A stretch of DNA of 64,000 bases from Mactra quadrangularis (GCA_025267735.1 CM046301.1:10495190-10559189); one strand, 5' to 3'. Positions 1 through 12,330 are shown, counted from the stretch's first letter. The notes: generated by a model not told the origin, from the letters alone. Translations and numbers: made by a program.

Positions 1-2
1 AG

Positions 3-443
3 ACCAAGAAGGTATTCGATGCTGATGGATGGTATAAGTCGGATGATTTAGGAAGAATTAACAGCAATGGTGAACTCTTTGTGGAGGGAAGGAAGTCAAA
101 TATGATCGTATCGGGAGGTTTTAACGTCACCCCAGAAATTATGGAGATGGCCTTTAAAACATTTCCTGGGAATTTACAAGTTGTCATTGTTCCTGTTCCA
201 GACGAAGTTTTGTATCAAGTATTGTGCGCATGCGTATTGAAACAACCGGAAGATGACGTCACCGAAGAACAACTGAGGAAACACTGTGAAGAAATTCACG
301 CTGACAAATGTGGATTATTCACCGTATTACCAAAGTTATATATTTTCTTTGAGGCTTTTCCTTTGTTACGTACCGGTAAGGTTAATAGGAAGGAGTTAGA
401 GAAAATGGTCAATGAAAAAATTTCTCATCCTTCGATAGACTAA
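3..443 (+). CDS. Acyl-CoA synthetase / 4-coumarate-CoA ligase-like protein, C-terminal part (5' end outside window)
   Basis: The reading frame is open from base 3 to a TAA at 441-443 and gives 146 residues; the gene starts upstream of the window. ANL enzymes adenylate a carboxylate with ATP and then form the CoA thioester (or oxidise it in luciferases). Seen here in order: GWYKSDDLGRI (core motif A7), GELFVEGRKSNMIVSGGFNV followed by PEIME (hinge and motif A8, start of the mobile C-terminal subdomain), and LLRTGKVNRKEL near the end, which holds the A10 lysine used in adenylation. The usual TGD of A7 reads SDD, as in several luciferase/4CL-like animal proteins. It ends SHPSID, with no SKL-type peroxisomal signal. 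No intron is visible in this part. The substrate cannot be inferred. The family call is secure; the subfamily is not. Confidence 0.88.
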   Translation, partial: TKKVFDADGWYKSDDLGRINSNGELFVEGRKSNMIVSGGFNVTPEIMEMAFKTFPGNLQVVIVPVPDEVLYQVLCACVLKQPEDDVTEEQLRKHCEEIHADKCGLFTVLPKLYIFFEAFPLLRTGKVNRKELEKMVNEKISHPSID

Positions 444-3356
444 GTATGCAAGTAATTTAAACAATACATGAGTCTTAAATACATAGACTATGTCTCAATT
501 TAACCTAAACAAGTTATGTCTATTGATAGGAAATGAGAAATTGCAAATTTTACTCACCTGAGTTATACTGCTCATGGTGAGATTTTAGGAGCGTTGAATG
601 TCCGTCGTCCGTCCACATTGTTTGTTAACACTCAAGTGGACAAAGTTTTGACTTTGACTCAATTATCATCAAACTTTGTGAGGATCCTTGTCTAGGTAAT
701 TGCTCAGATGAGATCGCATATAGGCTATCTCGGATGAAAGATACACAGGAGGTAAACTTAGAGAAATGTTGCTATCACTCTAGTGGCAACTGTTTGATCC
801 AAATATCCTGGAAATTAGTCTAAAAGGTTTTTGAATTATTTCTATGTCACCTAGTTGAATATGGGTCACCTGGGCTCAAAAATTAGGTTAGACAGCCTAT
901 TATGAAAAACCTTGTGAACGCTCTAGTAGTCACATTTTACAGTAGACTTGAAAACTGCTTTATAACCACGAAATTATCAAAATGCAACATTCATTTGAGA
1001 CATAAACATTTCAAAACATCCTGCTTTCTAAATTTTAGTTAGCCGAGTTCCATTTCTTAAAAAAGTGGGGTACCAGACAAAAGCACGTACGCTTACCTGA
1101 TCCAAAATAGTTTTAGAGCCTAATTACGTACATGTAATTCGGAATAATTTATTTTCTATTATAACACTTCATTTTAAACATAGTGTGATCAATAATACTG
1201 TAGGGATCGGGATTGGTTTATATTTTTAAGTTTTGCAAGTGTGAAGCATTAAACTTTTGTTTTTCGTCAAGTTTTCCTATAATACGAAGATTTGTTAAAT
1301 CATGCTTAGTGTAAACTTTACTTACGTAATGCTCATGTATTTAATTAGTCCGATCACACGTATTTACTATGTAATATCCATTGTTATTGTTTAGTAAATC
1401 GCTCCCGCTTAGTGAGTAGCCATTTTACTTGTGTATGACGTCATCGGAGTTTGCGTATTTCGTCATCAATTAGTGTATTATTAAAATTCAGACGAACTCC
1501 AGTTTTTGTAAATGTCATCGAGTTTTACTTCTGTTTTATTTTAAAGTCTTACATTGTAAAGATGTCAACTTTACGGTAATTTGTTAGATATTGTTTACTT
1601 TATATGTTTTAGTCATAAAATGTGTATGTTTAATATAATTTAACGATTTCTGCATGTGATTTACGCAAGGCGGTGGAATTCTGCCATAGATTCCGCCATT
1701 TTAGCGTAACCTCCGCAACGTAATTCTGCCGTTTTCTGCATTATTCCGCGAATCTCGCAAACTTTTGGTTTAGTATAAATAGCCAGGTCCGTTAGTTGTC
1801 AGACAGTAAGTCTGAGAGCGAGAAACAAGACACATGTAATTTTTACCATCATTATCAATGGAAAAGTACGTTTTAACTATTTATGAATATATTCTTATGA
1901 TAAGTTGATCTATTAAAGAGTTCTTTGGTTTATATAAAAGGGAAATAACTGTAGGACTGACTCACTAAATTTTTAAGTAAAAGCTCTCATTTAAGTTATC
2001 TGTAGATGTAATGATAGTGTATTGATTATAATATTGTAGAATTGCATGTTGTATTTGCAAGTAAATGAATGTGTATGTATGATATGAATGATAGAATGAA
2101 TTTATAGTGAATAATAAAATATTCATATGATCATAAAACGTTGAATAAGGTCTTCGTCTTATTTTAGTACGAAAAAGTTCATTCGTTTAAAAGAAATGAA
2201 CCAACTATTGTCGTGACCAGGTTTATAGGAACACGCTACCACATTGTCCGATATAAAAATATAGCCTTGGTCGCAACAATACTGTTTCAAGTAGTGCCAA
2301 CCAAATTCTACATTCGGTTTTGATATACCTTCACTTTGAAATGCAATAAATATAGCATGAACATATCTAAGCAATATATTCATTTATTAAAAAAATCTTG
2401 TTCAATAGAGGTGTATAAAATAGATAATTGTCTATTTCTTTGCAGTCCTAAAACAGTGTTACTTATGATAATGGGGCTTCGAAATCGATAATCGAGTATT
2501 TTAAGCACCAGAGTTATAATGTTAAAGATACGCCACTGGCAGATGAAATAAAATTTACCAATGTTTCTGTCAAAATAGTTTACCATAAATATTTCTATTT
2601 TCATTGATCATGGAAAAGTCAGTATTTTTATATAAGCTAGCTAAGTGATTGCTACGTCGTATGAAATCCAAAGGGTGATAACTTGCCCTTAACAAAATTA
2701 GGTAGTTAAGTGAAGTGCATATGGGTCGAATTCCCGGGCTCGCTTATGCTCAAGGTCAAGTCGTCAAAATTATATCTCCCCAAAAACATATACGAGTATT
2801 TACAAATTAAGAGGAGCAACGTGAAATATGAGGTGACATATTTTTCAACGTAAAATTTTGCTGTTATAGAATTTCAAACCATACTATTGTGACTTTGTGA
2901 GTAGAGTGCACAAAAGCGCGACACATCCTATTTACATCAGTGCAAACATTCCAAGCCAATCAAAACAGTTGTTATATACTTCCTCCTTTATTCAAAAACA
3001 CTTCGGCCATTCATTGAATAATAATATTTTATTTGAAGTGAATGTCTGGTGTGTTTGGAATGGTTTTGATTGAATTCAACAACCAATCAGATTCTTTGTA
3101 TAAAAAATACGTTAGCGTTTCCATTAAAATATTTGGGTGTGAACCTTGTATTAGTCTAATTCTTCAGTAAGTGTGCGATTTCGCCGAAAGGCTTAAGTTA
3201 TACCACAAAACGAAAACTATCGACACTGAAAATGCCTCACCAGTTTAACCTGTGGGGTGATATATGTGTCTCTGATTTACTACGCAGTTACTTTCTAGGC
3301 GATAAAAATAGTACCGTCAATCAACTGACGCGTATTTGTTTCAATGATCATTGACA
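444..3356. other. Intergenic, no gene seen
   Basis: AT-rich sequence after the synthetase stop codon. I found no exon-like protein similarity on either strand; the short ORFs at 2159-2604 on the minus strand look random. An AATAAA at 2113-2118 is a possible poly(A) signal but lies far from the stop. The LTR-like stretch at 1430-1860 is listed separately. Confidence 0.5.
1430..1860 (+). promoter_or_regulatory. LTR-like or orphan promoter: CRE palindrome plus TATA box
   Basis: A perfect CRE palindrome TGACGTCA lies at 1436-1443 and a strong TATA box TATAAATAG at 1775-1783. About 25-40 bp after the TATA box comes a TCAGACAGTAAGTCTGAGAG-like stretch resembling the transcribed start of LTR retrotransposons. 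No gag or pol coding is nearby, so a solo LTR is plausible. I could not define TG...CA ends or a target duplication, so an ordinary promoter of an unseen transcript is also possible. Confidence 0.3.
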
Positions 3357-3678
3357 GTAGCGTGTTCAGTTACCGCGAACGTTACAGAACGTTTCATAAC
3401 GTTACATGTACATTCGGAACTCCTCGGCCATTCGCTGCGATTAATCTGATCTGATACACAAATATGCGATCGTTAAGGCAATGAGCGATGTTTCAAAATT
3501 TACGGACTAAAATCGAAACAACCCTCAATGCCTACACGATCATATATTTGTTTACTTCAACACCGGTAGTTTCAAAATAGCGTCTAAATATGTCCGAGAT
3601 TCGCAGCGAATGGCCGAGGAGTTCCGAATGTATCGTTATGTAACGTTCTGTAACGTTCGCGGTAACTGAACACGCTAC
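3357..3678. mobile_element. MITE, family with GTAGCGTGTTCAGTTACC inverted ends
   Basis: The left end GTAGCGTGTTCAGTTACC returns inverted at the right end (GGTAACTGAACACGCTAC). The arms stay complementary inward through GAACGTTACAGAACG and CGGAACTCCTCGGCCATTCG. No coding capacity. A second copy lies at 20422-20739 and a fragment at 6982-7100. Confidence 0.75.
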
Positions 3679-3938
3679 ATGTGTTCAATTTACAAAGTGC
3701 ACTATTTATAATAAATGATAAATGTCAAAAAGGTCTGTTCACAATTACATATACTGATATGCAATTGTAATTGATTACATAGATGTAAAATATAAAAAAG
3801 GTAGACCTAAAATATAACCAAGAAGTGTTTTGCACCATTGCGTTTGTACTTAAATGTTCATAAGGTGGAAATGTACCTTAAATCTAAATGAATAATATTA
3901 GATATAATATATATATTCTACGATATATATATAATATA

Positions 3939-4020
3939 CAGTAGAACCTCCCGAAACCGGACATGCATGGGACCAGACCAATTGTCCGATTTGGAGAGGT
4001 ATCCGGTTTAGAGAGGTATT
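3939..4020 (+). mobile_element. Possible pogo/Tigger-like terminal fragment
   Basis: CAGTAGAACCTCCCGAAACC followed by GGACA resembles the terminal repeat of pogo/Tigger-type DNA transposons. No matching inverted end was found nearby, so this would be a solitary or decayed end. Confidence 0.3.
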
Positions 4021-4223
4021 GTACGTAGGAATTATGGGTATTTATCTATACAGTCTAAACAATGCTATAGATGCAGATTGGGGTACAATACTTCTATTGT
4101 ACATACTGAAGCTTCAATGTTAGGCTTAGTTATGCAATTAACTTCATCTAATAGCTGGCCTAGAATGGAAAATTAAGTGTTAGCTATGGCCAAGTTGAAT
4201 CAAAGCGCCGATAGCGCCGTCAG

Positions 4224-4485
4224 ACATGGGGTTTTGGTAGAGTATATGGCTGTATACAACTCATGGAAGCGATAAAAGGGACCTTTACCTTACATAAACT
4301 AGATAAGATATACACGTGCTTCTTATCGTCTGCTTGCTAACGCGTAATGCGAACTATATTTCTTGCAGTGGTAATTATCCCTTTATTTGCGCGCGCACAA
4401 CCGAGTGTAATCGTCCGCGACAAATCTTGATGTGGATTTGCCACAGTCCACTTCTAAACATGGGGAAACCCCATGTAAAAATAGG
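4224..4485 (+). repeat. Interspersed repeat, ACATGGGGTTTT family, copy 1
   Basis: Starts near GCGCCGTCAGACATGGGGTT and ends near GGGGAAACCCCATGT, so the ends are partly inverted. The interior (GTAATTATCCCTTTATTTGC, then a CCGA.TGTAA.CGTCCGCG block) recurs at 27710-28062, where the repeat ends just before an SLC34 exon. MITE-like, with no coding. Confidence 0.55.
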
Positions 4486-5794
4486 TGCTACTGTAGTACT
4501 AAAGCTATATGCTGACATTATGTGTCCTTTATCTTTACCACATATAGTGAGAGTTTTAAATGTGTGTCACCTAAGTGGAAGACATCGATTTCACAATTTT
4601 CAAGTACATTGTATCTATACCTAAATAGTATTAATTTTGTCGTTATTTTGTATATGTTAACATGAACTACTTTAAACAAGAAATGTCTTAAAAAGACAAA
4701 CGGCGTAGAATTAGGAGACAAGTATGATATGTCAAAGTGAATTAATTAACGAAATATCTGCATCACGTGCAATTAATTAATGCATTTCCGGTTTACCATT
4801 GATGTGTCCAAAAATAAATGATTCAATATCGTTGTTATATATCTTTCTTTCGCAATATTAAAGTGTGTTTTACGTATTTTTTGCAGTGTTGTTAGTACAA
4901 AAAATTAATAAGAATACTAATAACGTCATATCTTACTCAACTTCCCGTATGCATTATAAAGCAAATACAAAACCACTGCTTATAATCTAAATTCAACATG
5001 GATTGTCTAAAATAATTTACACTAAATGATTTTTAATAATTAAAAAAACATGTTACAATAAAAATATGTCCAAAATACTGTACAATTTACAAAAGCAATT
5101 AATTTAATCAAAGGGAGATAATTTGTATGCTCGTGTATACTGACTTATAAAGAAATTGTTCCGAGGCGATCTAGCATACGAAGGGGGACAACTCTCAACA
5201 AATAATCTACTGTTCGTTTCACATAAAATTCGTGCGGCATGCGAAATATTTTTTTTTCTATAACCTGACACCAATCATTAAATTTATCAATAAAATATCC
5301 AATGTTCGAATATAATAACATTGACGGTGCATCACTTCATTAATAGCACTTACGAAAACACAACCGATTGTTTTTTATTTTCAAAATCTGACGAACACGG
5401 AGAAACTCTTTTTTCAGTTTTTGTCGTCTATTTTTTGCTATCTTTAACTGATATAAGGGGGATTCTGCTACGTTGCAGAAAATTTTGCATTTGTCCAATA
5501 GAATGAGATTTTATAAATAGATTTGGATATTCCGAAAGTCAGCTTAGACAGCTACGTCAAAAAAAGATATTCGATACGAAGTAGATTTCATTGTGTTTGA
5601 AGTATAAATAATGGTACCATATCTTTGATCCATTTCCATATACCGGTAGAGAATTTCATTGGACAAACAGGTATAGTAATGTATAGAAATGTATTGAAAC
5701 CAAAATTTGGCTTAGACAGCTGCGCCGAAAAAATGTGAATCGTGAGCTTCCCTATCAGACATGTTTGTTGATGCAGAATCGAAGAAAATATCAG

Positions 5795-6205
5795 CCTGTG
5801 TTACCTGCCCCTTACCACTATCGTTAATGGGTCAGACAAAGCACAATAATAGCGGCGCCAGTCAGGGCATCTAAAGTTACAAAATCTTCTTTTATTTGCT
5901 CTTTATATTGTTCAGTTGTTTTTTTCTGACGATAATCAATTGGGTAGGAGTTCAGTACTACATAGGTAATTCGCTATCGGTTGTTTGTGTTCTTAAATTG
6001 AGGGGACGATTAAACTGAAACCATGTCTGCAAAGAAGACAGACTTGACTACTTCTCGTTAGAAATTTCGGATACTTTAATAACATGAATGTAACCGAACG
6101 ACAAAAGATATCCGATACCAAGTACAATGCATCGGGCGCAGCCATAATAACGCTTTGCCTAACGTACTTTTACCCGTCACAGTACGACTGGGAACCAGGC
6201 AATGA
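5795..6205 (+). repeat. Interspersed repeat (GTCAGGCAAAGCGCAATAATG family), copy 1
   Basis: The left part contains CTGCCCCTTACCACTATCGT and GGGTCAGACAAAGC. The right part contains TTTGCCTAACGTACTTTTAC and CAGTACGACTGGGAACC. The two ends are inversely related around the AAAGCGxxATAATG block. Further copies lie at 39297-39712 (inverted) and 40008-40512. Non-coding, MITE-like. Confidence 0.6.
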
Positions 6206-6579
6206 TAAGATGTGTTCCACAATTTTTGAAAAATAGACATAGTCCAGCACAGCTTTGCAATAGTATTTAATAATTGACTGTAGCTGGAGAATTCATTTTT
6301 ATAGAGCCATCCGTGTGCTAATTAACTTAAAATCATGAGAAAGAAATTAATGCACTGACCTCATTTTAAGAGTTAAATCTACGCTTTAAAAAATGCCGAT
6401 TGTTTTTTTTTTACGTGAGTGCACCTTTCAGTGAAGAACACAAGTGAAGAAAAGTATTTATTTCATTAACAACGATTTTACTGTTTACTATGTTTTTTCA
6501 AGTTTGCGTATATTCTTTAAAGTTAAATATTCACATATGATGTAAAAAAGAAATTTCTCGTGGTCTATCTTATTTGGGT

Positions 6580-6700
6580 TAGGATAAATAACGGCGGTAA
6601 GCCAACCTATTCAACTTTGCTGGATAGGCTCACTCTCTGGATTTAGCTGTTAATCAGTTACTAGGCACATACTTCCGTCAGTGACTGACAACTGACCTTC
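6580..6700 (-). repeat. SINE fragment (same family as 34798-35100)
   Basis: ATAACGGCGGTAAGCCAAC and TTAGCTGTTAATCAGTTAC match the tail of the tRNA-derived SINE at 34798-35100. The tRNA-like head is missing. Confidence 0.45.
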
Positions 6701-6981
6701 ATTTATAATCAGTTGACAGGAGGGAAAATGGCGATAGAAATACAATGTACAATATGTTATCCTTTATGCAAATCACCCTCAACGTTGATATAAATGCATA
6801 TTTTATTCAAGTTATGCAGTCCCAGGATGTCGGTGTCTTGCAAACCCTCTGTAAATTTGTTAGAAAAATCATGAGAGCCTTTTCAAAATAGCGTCGGTTT
6901 TACGGCACTTGTCTCTTTTTGTAAGATACCAACAATCTGAGTCGGCATAGATCTCACTTGTATCAATACTACCCATCAACT

Positions 6982-7100
6982 CATTCGGAACATCCTCGGC
7001 CATTCGCTACGAATAACCTCGGACATATTTAGGCGCCATTTTGAAACATTGTAAACAAATACACGATCGTTTGGACGATGACTGAATTTCCGTTTTTAAT
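6982..7100 (+). mobile_element. Fragment of the GTAGCGTGTTCAG MITE
   Basis: CATTCGGAACATCCTCGGCC through the ACACGATCGTTTGGACGATG block matches the left half of the elements at 3357 and 20422. The terminal repeat itself and the right arm are missing. Confidence 0.5.
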
Positions 7101-7924
7101 CCGTAAATTTAAATTACACAGTTTAATGATACCGATGAACAATATTTGGTTTAATTTAAAATAAATAAATATGTTTAGACAAAGATCTGTGTGTGTATGC
7201 TACAAGAACTATTTTGCGTAACCGTTATGTGCGTCGCCTTGCGTAGGTAGTAAAATCTTGTCAAACTGAGAATTTTAAATGACACTGATTGAGTAAATTC
7301 TCATTGGTTGACATAATTGCTTAAATTTATGATAAAAATGTTAGTGAATGTTTGAGTAATCTTTCAATGGTTATGCAATTATATTAATTGCTAATTTTGT
7401 TTGTTGTTTCTTTTCAAAATTTGAAGTGTATTTAAGTGATTATGTTAATTTTTTAATCAGTTGCTAATTGAAGTGTCAGTTTGACACGATCCTAAGTAAA
7501 TAAAATTTTCAGGTATTTGATATGTGTAAACAACATTGAACTTGCCCTCCATTAACTTTCGTATCGGTTATGGCATAAACATTTTGGAAATTGACTCTCC
7601 TTACCTCATTTGTACTTTTGGATGTCATCGGCTCCGTTCCGTAAGCATCAATAGCTCTGTATCATTTATAGTCAACATTAGGGGTGTAACAGTTAACCGA
7701 TATACCGGTTAATATTGCAATACGACTTCTTACGGTTTTTAACCGGTTCGTTTTTTCTGAACCGGTTTTTCTAGTTATGTTCCATACTGATTGTTTTTAG
7801 CAGAGTCTGAAATTTAAATGTTTGATTAGATGTTAAAATGTGTTCGGAAACTTGAAGAATTTGAAAGTCCATTCAAAACCTTTTTTCTAACTTATTCAAA
7901 CATTTGCCTAATACGTGTAGATCA

Positions 7925-8040
7925 TTTGAAAATACAAAGAACAGAACAGAACAGAACATTAGTTTATTCAAGAAACGTGTACATAGTACATAGTTTTGAT
8001 TATAAATATAATCTACATTGTCACGGGAATGGATCCCTAA
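7925..8040 (-). mobile_element. LINE 3' terminus with (TTCTG)n tail
   Basis: Read on the minus strand: GGATCCATTCCCGTGACAAT, then CGTTTCTTGAATAAAC and a short TTCTG pentamer run (ACAGAACAGAACAGAAC at about 7939-7956 on plus). The same terminus is found in plus orientation at 57144-57285 with a long pentamer run. Confidence 0.7.
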
Positions 8041-9065
8041 ATAAGGCAATAAACATTACAAACATATATAAACAGTTATATCAATATTTGGAACAAATAG
8101 GAAAACATATAAGAATATATACATGATAATTAACCTAGCAGACATGTATATAAGGCAATAGACATTTACAAACATACATAATCAGTTATACATGTATCAC
8201 TATTTGGAAAAAATAGGAACATATATTAGAATACATGCATGAAATGTAACCTGGAGGATATGTATATGATACAATCAACATTTACAAACATATATAAACA
8301 GTTATATCATTATTTGGAAAATATATAAGAATACATGCATGTAGATGTAACCTGGAGGATGTGTATATGGTACAATCAACATTTACAAACATATATAAAC
8401 AGTGATATCATTATTTTTTAAAATATACTAGAATACATGCATGTAAATGTAACCTGGAGGATATGTATATGATACAATCAACATTTACAAACATATATAA
8501 ACAGTTATATCATTATTTGGAAAATATACTAGAAATGCATGTAAATGTAACCTAGAGGATGTGTATATGGTACAATCAACATTTACAAACATATATAAAC
8601 ATTGATATCATTACTTGGAAAATATATTAGAATACATGCATGTAAATGTAACCTGGAGGATATGTATATGATACAATCAACATTTACAAGCATATATAAA
8701 CAGTTATATCATTATTTGGAAAATATAATAGAAATGCATGTAAATTTTACTTAGAGTACATGTTTATGATGCAATCAACATTTACAAACATATATAAACA
8801 GTTATATCAATATTTGGAAAATATATTAGAATACATGCATGTAAATTTTACCTAGAGGACATGTATATGATGCAATCAACATTTACAAACATATATAAAC
8901 TGTTATATCAATATTTGGAGGATATGAAAATTTATTAGAATACATGCGTGTAAACTTAATCATGGAGGACATGTATATACGGCAATAAACATTTACAAAC
9001 ATATGTAAACAGTTATATCAATATTTGGGAAATGATAGGAGAATATATTAGAATACATACATGTA
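8030..9065 (-). repeat. Tandem array, about 101-bp unit, in the LINE 3' UTR
   Basis: About ten units; the marker TTTACAAACATATATAAAC recurs at 8165, 8281, 8382, 8483, 8582, 8683, 8781, 8882 and 8992 (mostly 98-101 bp apart). The array sits exactly between the LINE ORF end and the LINE 3' terminus, so it is best read as the element's own 3' UTR. Confidence 0.85.
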
Positions 9066-9068
9066 AAT

Positions 9069-9450
9069 TTAACCAAGAGGATTTAATATATTGTTTCTAA
9101 TGAAAATTGCTTTTTTACAGTATAGTGCGAGGTTTAATAAAATATCTTTATTATGCGATTGGATAAGTTCGATAAATTTCATCATGCAAGGTCTATTAAA
9201 GAAATATGGTTTAATATAAGTTTTACGAATGTTTGAGTATGCAGGACAGGTTATAACAAAATGGTATTCATCTTCTATATCTAAAATATTACATATCTGA
9301 CAATATCTTTCGTTTCTAGGGATGTTATTACGCGAGTATCTTCCAGTTTGTATTCTAAGAGAATGAGCTGATGTTCTTAATCTGGTAATCAAATATCGCA
9401 AATCAAACGGTAAAATGTCTAGATATTCTTCATATTCAATTACAAATATC
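9069..9450 (-). pseudogene. LINE reverse-transcriptase ORF2, C-terminal remnant
   Basis: On the minus strand about 125 residues are open, reading EYEEYLDILPFDLRYLITRL and onward to a stop at 9069; an upstream in-frame TAG near 9453 marks the break. A CQIC...EDEYHF...C signature (C-x2-C-x8-H-x4-C) is typical of the zinc-knuckle tail after the reverse transcriptase of many invertebrate LINEs. The RT and endonuclease domains are absent, so this is a 5'-truncated copy. It leads directly into the tandemly repeated 3' UTR at 8030-9065 and the pentamer tail at about 7937. Confidence 0.75.
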
Positions 9451-9605
9451 TATGTACAATGTTGATCAAATTAAGATGATGCACGTGCATTAATTCATGC
9501 TATGCATGTATGCGCAAAGAAAAATATGTCTTGCAATACGGGTTTCGTGTTTCGCAATATATTGCAATACGGTTTTTACCTTATTGTTACACCCCTAGTC
9601 AACAT

Positions 9606-10284
9606 TGTTTCGTTCTTACTTTAATTTACAAGCACGTAATTGTAATGCGCAGCGAGCCAACAATTATCAATATCGGTCTCCCATCCGACCACTTATCTTA
9701 CAATCCGTTTCTTAACTATCAAACATGTTCATAGTTCTATGTTCTGACAGTAAACTTCAGCTTTGTCAATTGTTCTTCTAAAGTTGCATATGCGCAATAG
9801 TTTGGCTGATACTAATGCGCCATAATATAAAATAACTTTTCTCCGTGCACAGTTTAAAGCATGTTTCATTGATGTAAACTTACAAAAAATCATAAATTAA
9901 ATAATTTGTTTAAGTTTTTTTTTCAAATCATATAAGTTTGATAGTACATGTATACTTATTTTTCTGATGCACTTTTTCTTGCTTGCATGAACTACATGTT
10001 CTCCATTGAGTTGAAACAGAATTCAATTAGATGTTGTTCGGTCTTTTCAAATTTGGCGGACTGTGTCTATAAAAAAGGAATTTTTGGGGAAAAAATCCTC
10101 CCAAAAAACCCTGAACGTTTGCGAATGTTTAACAACATGGTAAAGTTTGTGAGAATGAACTGATAAGGGGCACAACATAATTATCATCTGCATTCATTTA
10201 ATTGCTTATGATGATTTAAATAATAGAATATTGTATTGGGCACAATACTGTTAAATCGTTTAGATCTTGGGCTGAAATATCTCC
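9606..10284. other. Intergenic, nothing recognised
   Basis: AT-rich sequence; short ORFs at 9510-9734 and 9948-10163 have no recognisable similarity or codon pattern. Confidence 0.4.
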
Positions 10285-10590
10285 GTCATTGGTTTCAGAT
10301 CAAAATGTCTTGAGGTCGAAATGTGTCCGAATTGTGTCTGAAGTCAAAATGTCTGGAGGTCGAAGTGTCTTCGTAATGTGTGTGAAGTCAAGATGTCTCG
10401 AGGTTGAAATGTCTTCGTAATGTGTGTGAAGTCAAGATGTCTCGAAGTCGAAATGTCTTTGTAATGTGTGTGAAGTCAAGATGTCTTGAGGACGAAAGGC
10501 TCCAAAATGTGTCTGAAGACAAAATATCTTGAGGACGAAATATCTTCGTAATATGTTGTCTAAAGGTCGAAATTTCTTCGTCAGATGGAC
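10285..10590. repeat. Degenerate tandem repeat, about 44-bp unit
   Basis: Units of the form GAAGTCAAGATGTCTCGAGG plus TTGAAATGTCTTCGTAATGTGTGT repeat about seven times with growing divergence at both edges. Confidence 0.75.
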
Positions 10591-11350
10591 GAAAAGAAGC
10601 GCAGTATAATAATTGAAGACGGTCATTTTGAACTTTCGGCAGGGCGGTTTGTTTAGGGACAATTTTGCTATATGCTGATATAATTTCTCCATGGAGTTTA
10701 TTCCTTTTTAGAAGTAAATGTCCACCTTTTTCAAGATTTTTTAACTAATAATGAACAAGTTTTCTATAAAATACTGAAAATACAGACATGGTCGACTTTT
10801 TAGTGTTTATCGATATAATAATTTCAAATGCCTAATTACATGAAAATGTTTTCGTGCATACGCAAAACGAATAGTAAACTTTCAAACAGATCATGTTCGG
10901 GTTTTTGTAATCTGCTCACGCTTGTATCATGTGCATTGCACGACAATATACAAAAAATCGCTTCAGTTTGTCAAATGGTTATGAATATTTCAGTTTATTT
11001 TAAGTCGGTTGCTCTATTCAAAATTGCACACTGGTGCATATAATCCGGTACAATTTCAGTGTGACCGCAGTTCATATTCAGTTTCTATCTAATCTAAATT
11101 TGATTCAAAATTTTCGCTTGCACGCTCTCGCATATTTTTGGGGGAAGCGATATTAAGGATATCTTTTTACAGAGATTTTATCTCGTCTACCTGCGTAGTT
11201 TGGTTGGCTGTTTACTGCCTTGTGATAGCTATCAATTGAATTACCTTGAAGTGCCATTGCTTTTCAATTTTATTTTGTGAACTTTGTTCAGCGTCTCCTA
11301 AGGTTCTTGGACAAAAGAAACTTTGAAAAAACTGTTCATGTTAACTGAAT
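10591..11350. other. Intergenic, nothing recognised
   Basis: No exon-like similarity or clear repeat identified in this stretch. Confidence 0.35.
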
Positions 11351-11640
11351 TTTTTTATTGGGTTTACCGCCGTGTCAACATAATTTAGGTCATTTTACGG
11401 CGTCCAGCGCACCTAACCCAGCTTTCCTGGACCCCAGACTATAACCAGTAATCACCTACTCTTCCTCAAAGCCGGAAACTTTTCCATATACCTTATCAAT
11501 TGAAGAAAACTGACATTATCGTCAAATTTTCCTGAAAGGATATACCCTCCCCGGGTGGAATTCGAACCCGTACCCCCATCGGGACACCAGACACGAAATT
11601 CCTAATCCGGCGGGCTACCAACTGCGCTACCGACCCTGGT
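11351..11640 (-). mobile_element. tRNA-derived SINE, family 1
   Basis: Read on the minus strand it starts with a tRNA-like head: GGTCGGTAGCGCAGTTGGTAG (A-box region) and GGTACGGGTTCGAATTCCAC (B box), followed by a tail with AATTTTCCTCCATTGATAAG-like sequence and an end near GGCGGTAAACCCAATAAA. Other copies: 18021-18092 (head only), 31942-32130, 40797-41064, 55309-55590, 60740-60914 (tail only). Confidence 0.85.
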
Positions 11641-12212
11641 TTTACAAAAAGTGATATAACTTCTAGCTTATTTATATAAAACAGTTTGAACCATATGTTG
11701 ATGTACTAATTACTCTTGATTTTAGAATTTGCTAAGTTGACCCTTTGTTTCATTTTTTGGTATTGTTAAATGTAAGTAAATTTAACTTATAACAGGTTTT
11801 TGATAAAGGACTTTCGTAGGGCACTGTAAATGGAAAACGATACATTAATACTTAAGAAAATAGTTTTTACAAATTAAAATCATGCATTGATAAATATGCA
11901 AATTATGTTGTTTTTGGGATGATTCAAATTCAAATTATTTGTAAATGTAAACAAGACACCAAAAACAACACAGACAGGCTATATTCGGATTAAAAACGTA
12001 TTGCAGTTTAATATTATTGCAATGAGCGATACTCGTATTATTTCGCGTATGCAAATGAAGCAGGAATAACTTCAAAAACAGTTAAGGGAAAACAGAATGG
12101 GTTAAAACCACAAGAATTTGAACTGCGACATAAACGGTATATAATTCCCATCCAAACGTAGCCCGTTGTAGCACTGTTGTCTGCAGGTGTCAATAAATAA
12201 AGTATTGTTTCC

Positions 12213-12330
12213 TTTAGCAAGAAACTTGTCCTACAAGCTCAGTACTTGGGGACCAGGTAGCGGACGCGATAATACAAGTTGTAAGAAATTGTTTCACAAT
12301 CGAGCTAAAATAAATTAGAATATAAACCTT
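12213..12330 (+). repeat. Interspersed repeat, CAGCTCAGTACTTAG family, copy 1
   Basis: Contains CAAGCTCAGTACTTGGGGAC and TTGTTTCACAATCGAGC ahead of AATAAAT. Similar blocks occur at 25695-25790 and 46855-46990. Probably a SINE tail. Confidence 0.5.

Larger units (their letters stand above)
7679..9597. mobile_element. hAT-like non-autonomous transposon with nested LINE
   Basis: Ends TAGGGGTGTAACAGTTAACC and ...TTACACCCCTA, flanked by a perfect 8-bp target duplication GTCAACAT (7671-7678 and 9598-9605), which is the hallmark of the hAT superfamily. The subterminal sequence is rich in ACCGGTTAA and TTGCAATACGG motifs. The same ends occur on the 491-bp element at 56451-56941, which shows the likely short form; this copy is enlarged by a LINE 3' end (about 7925-9450, minus strand). 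No transposase seen. Confidence 0.85.
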
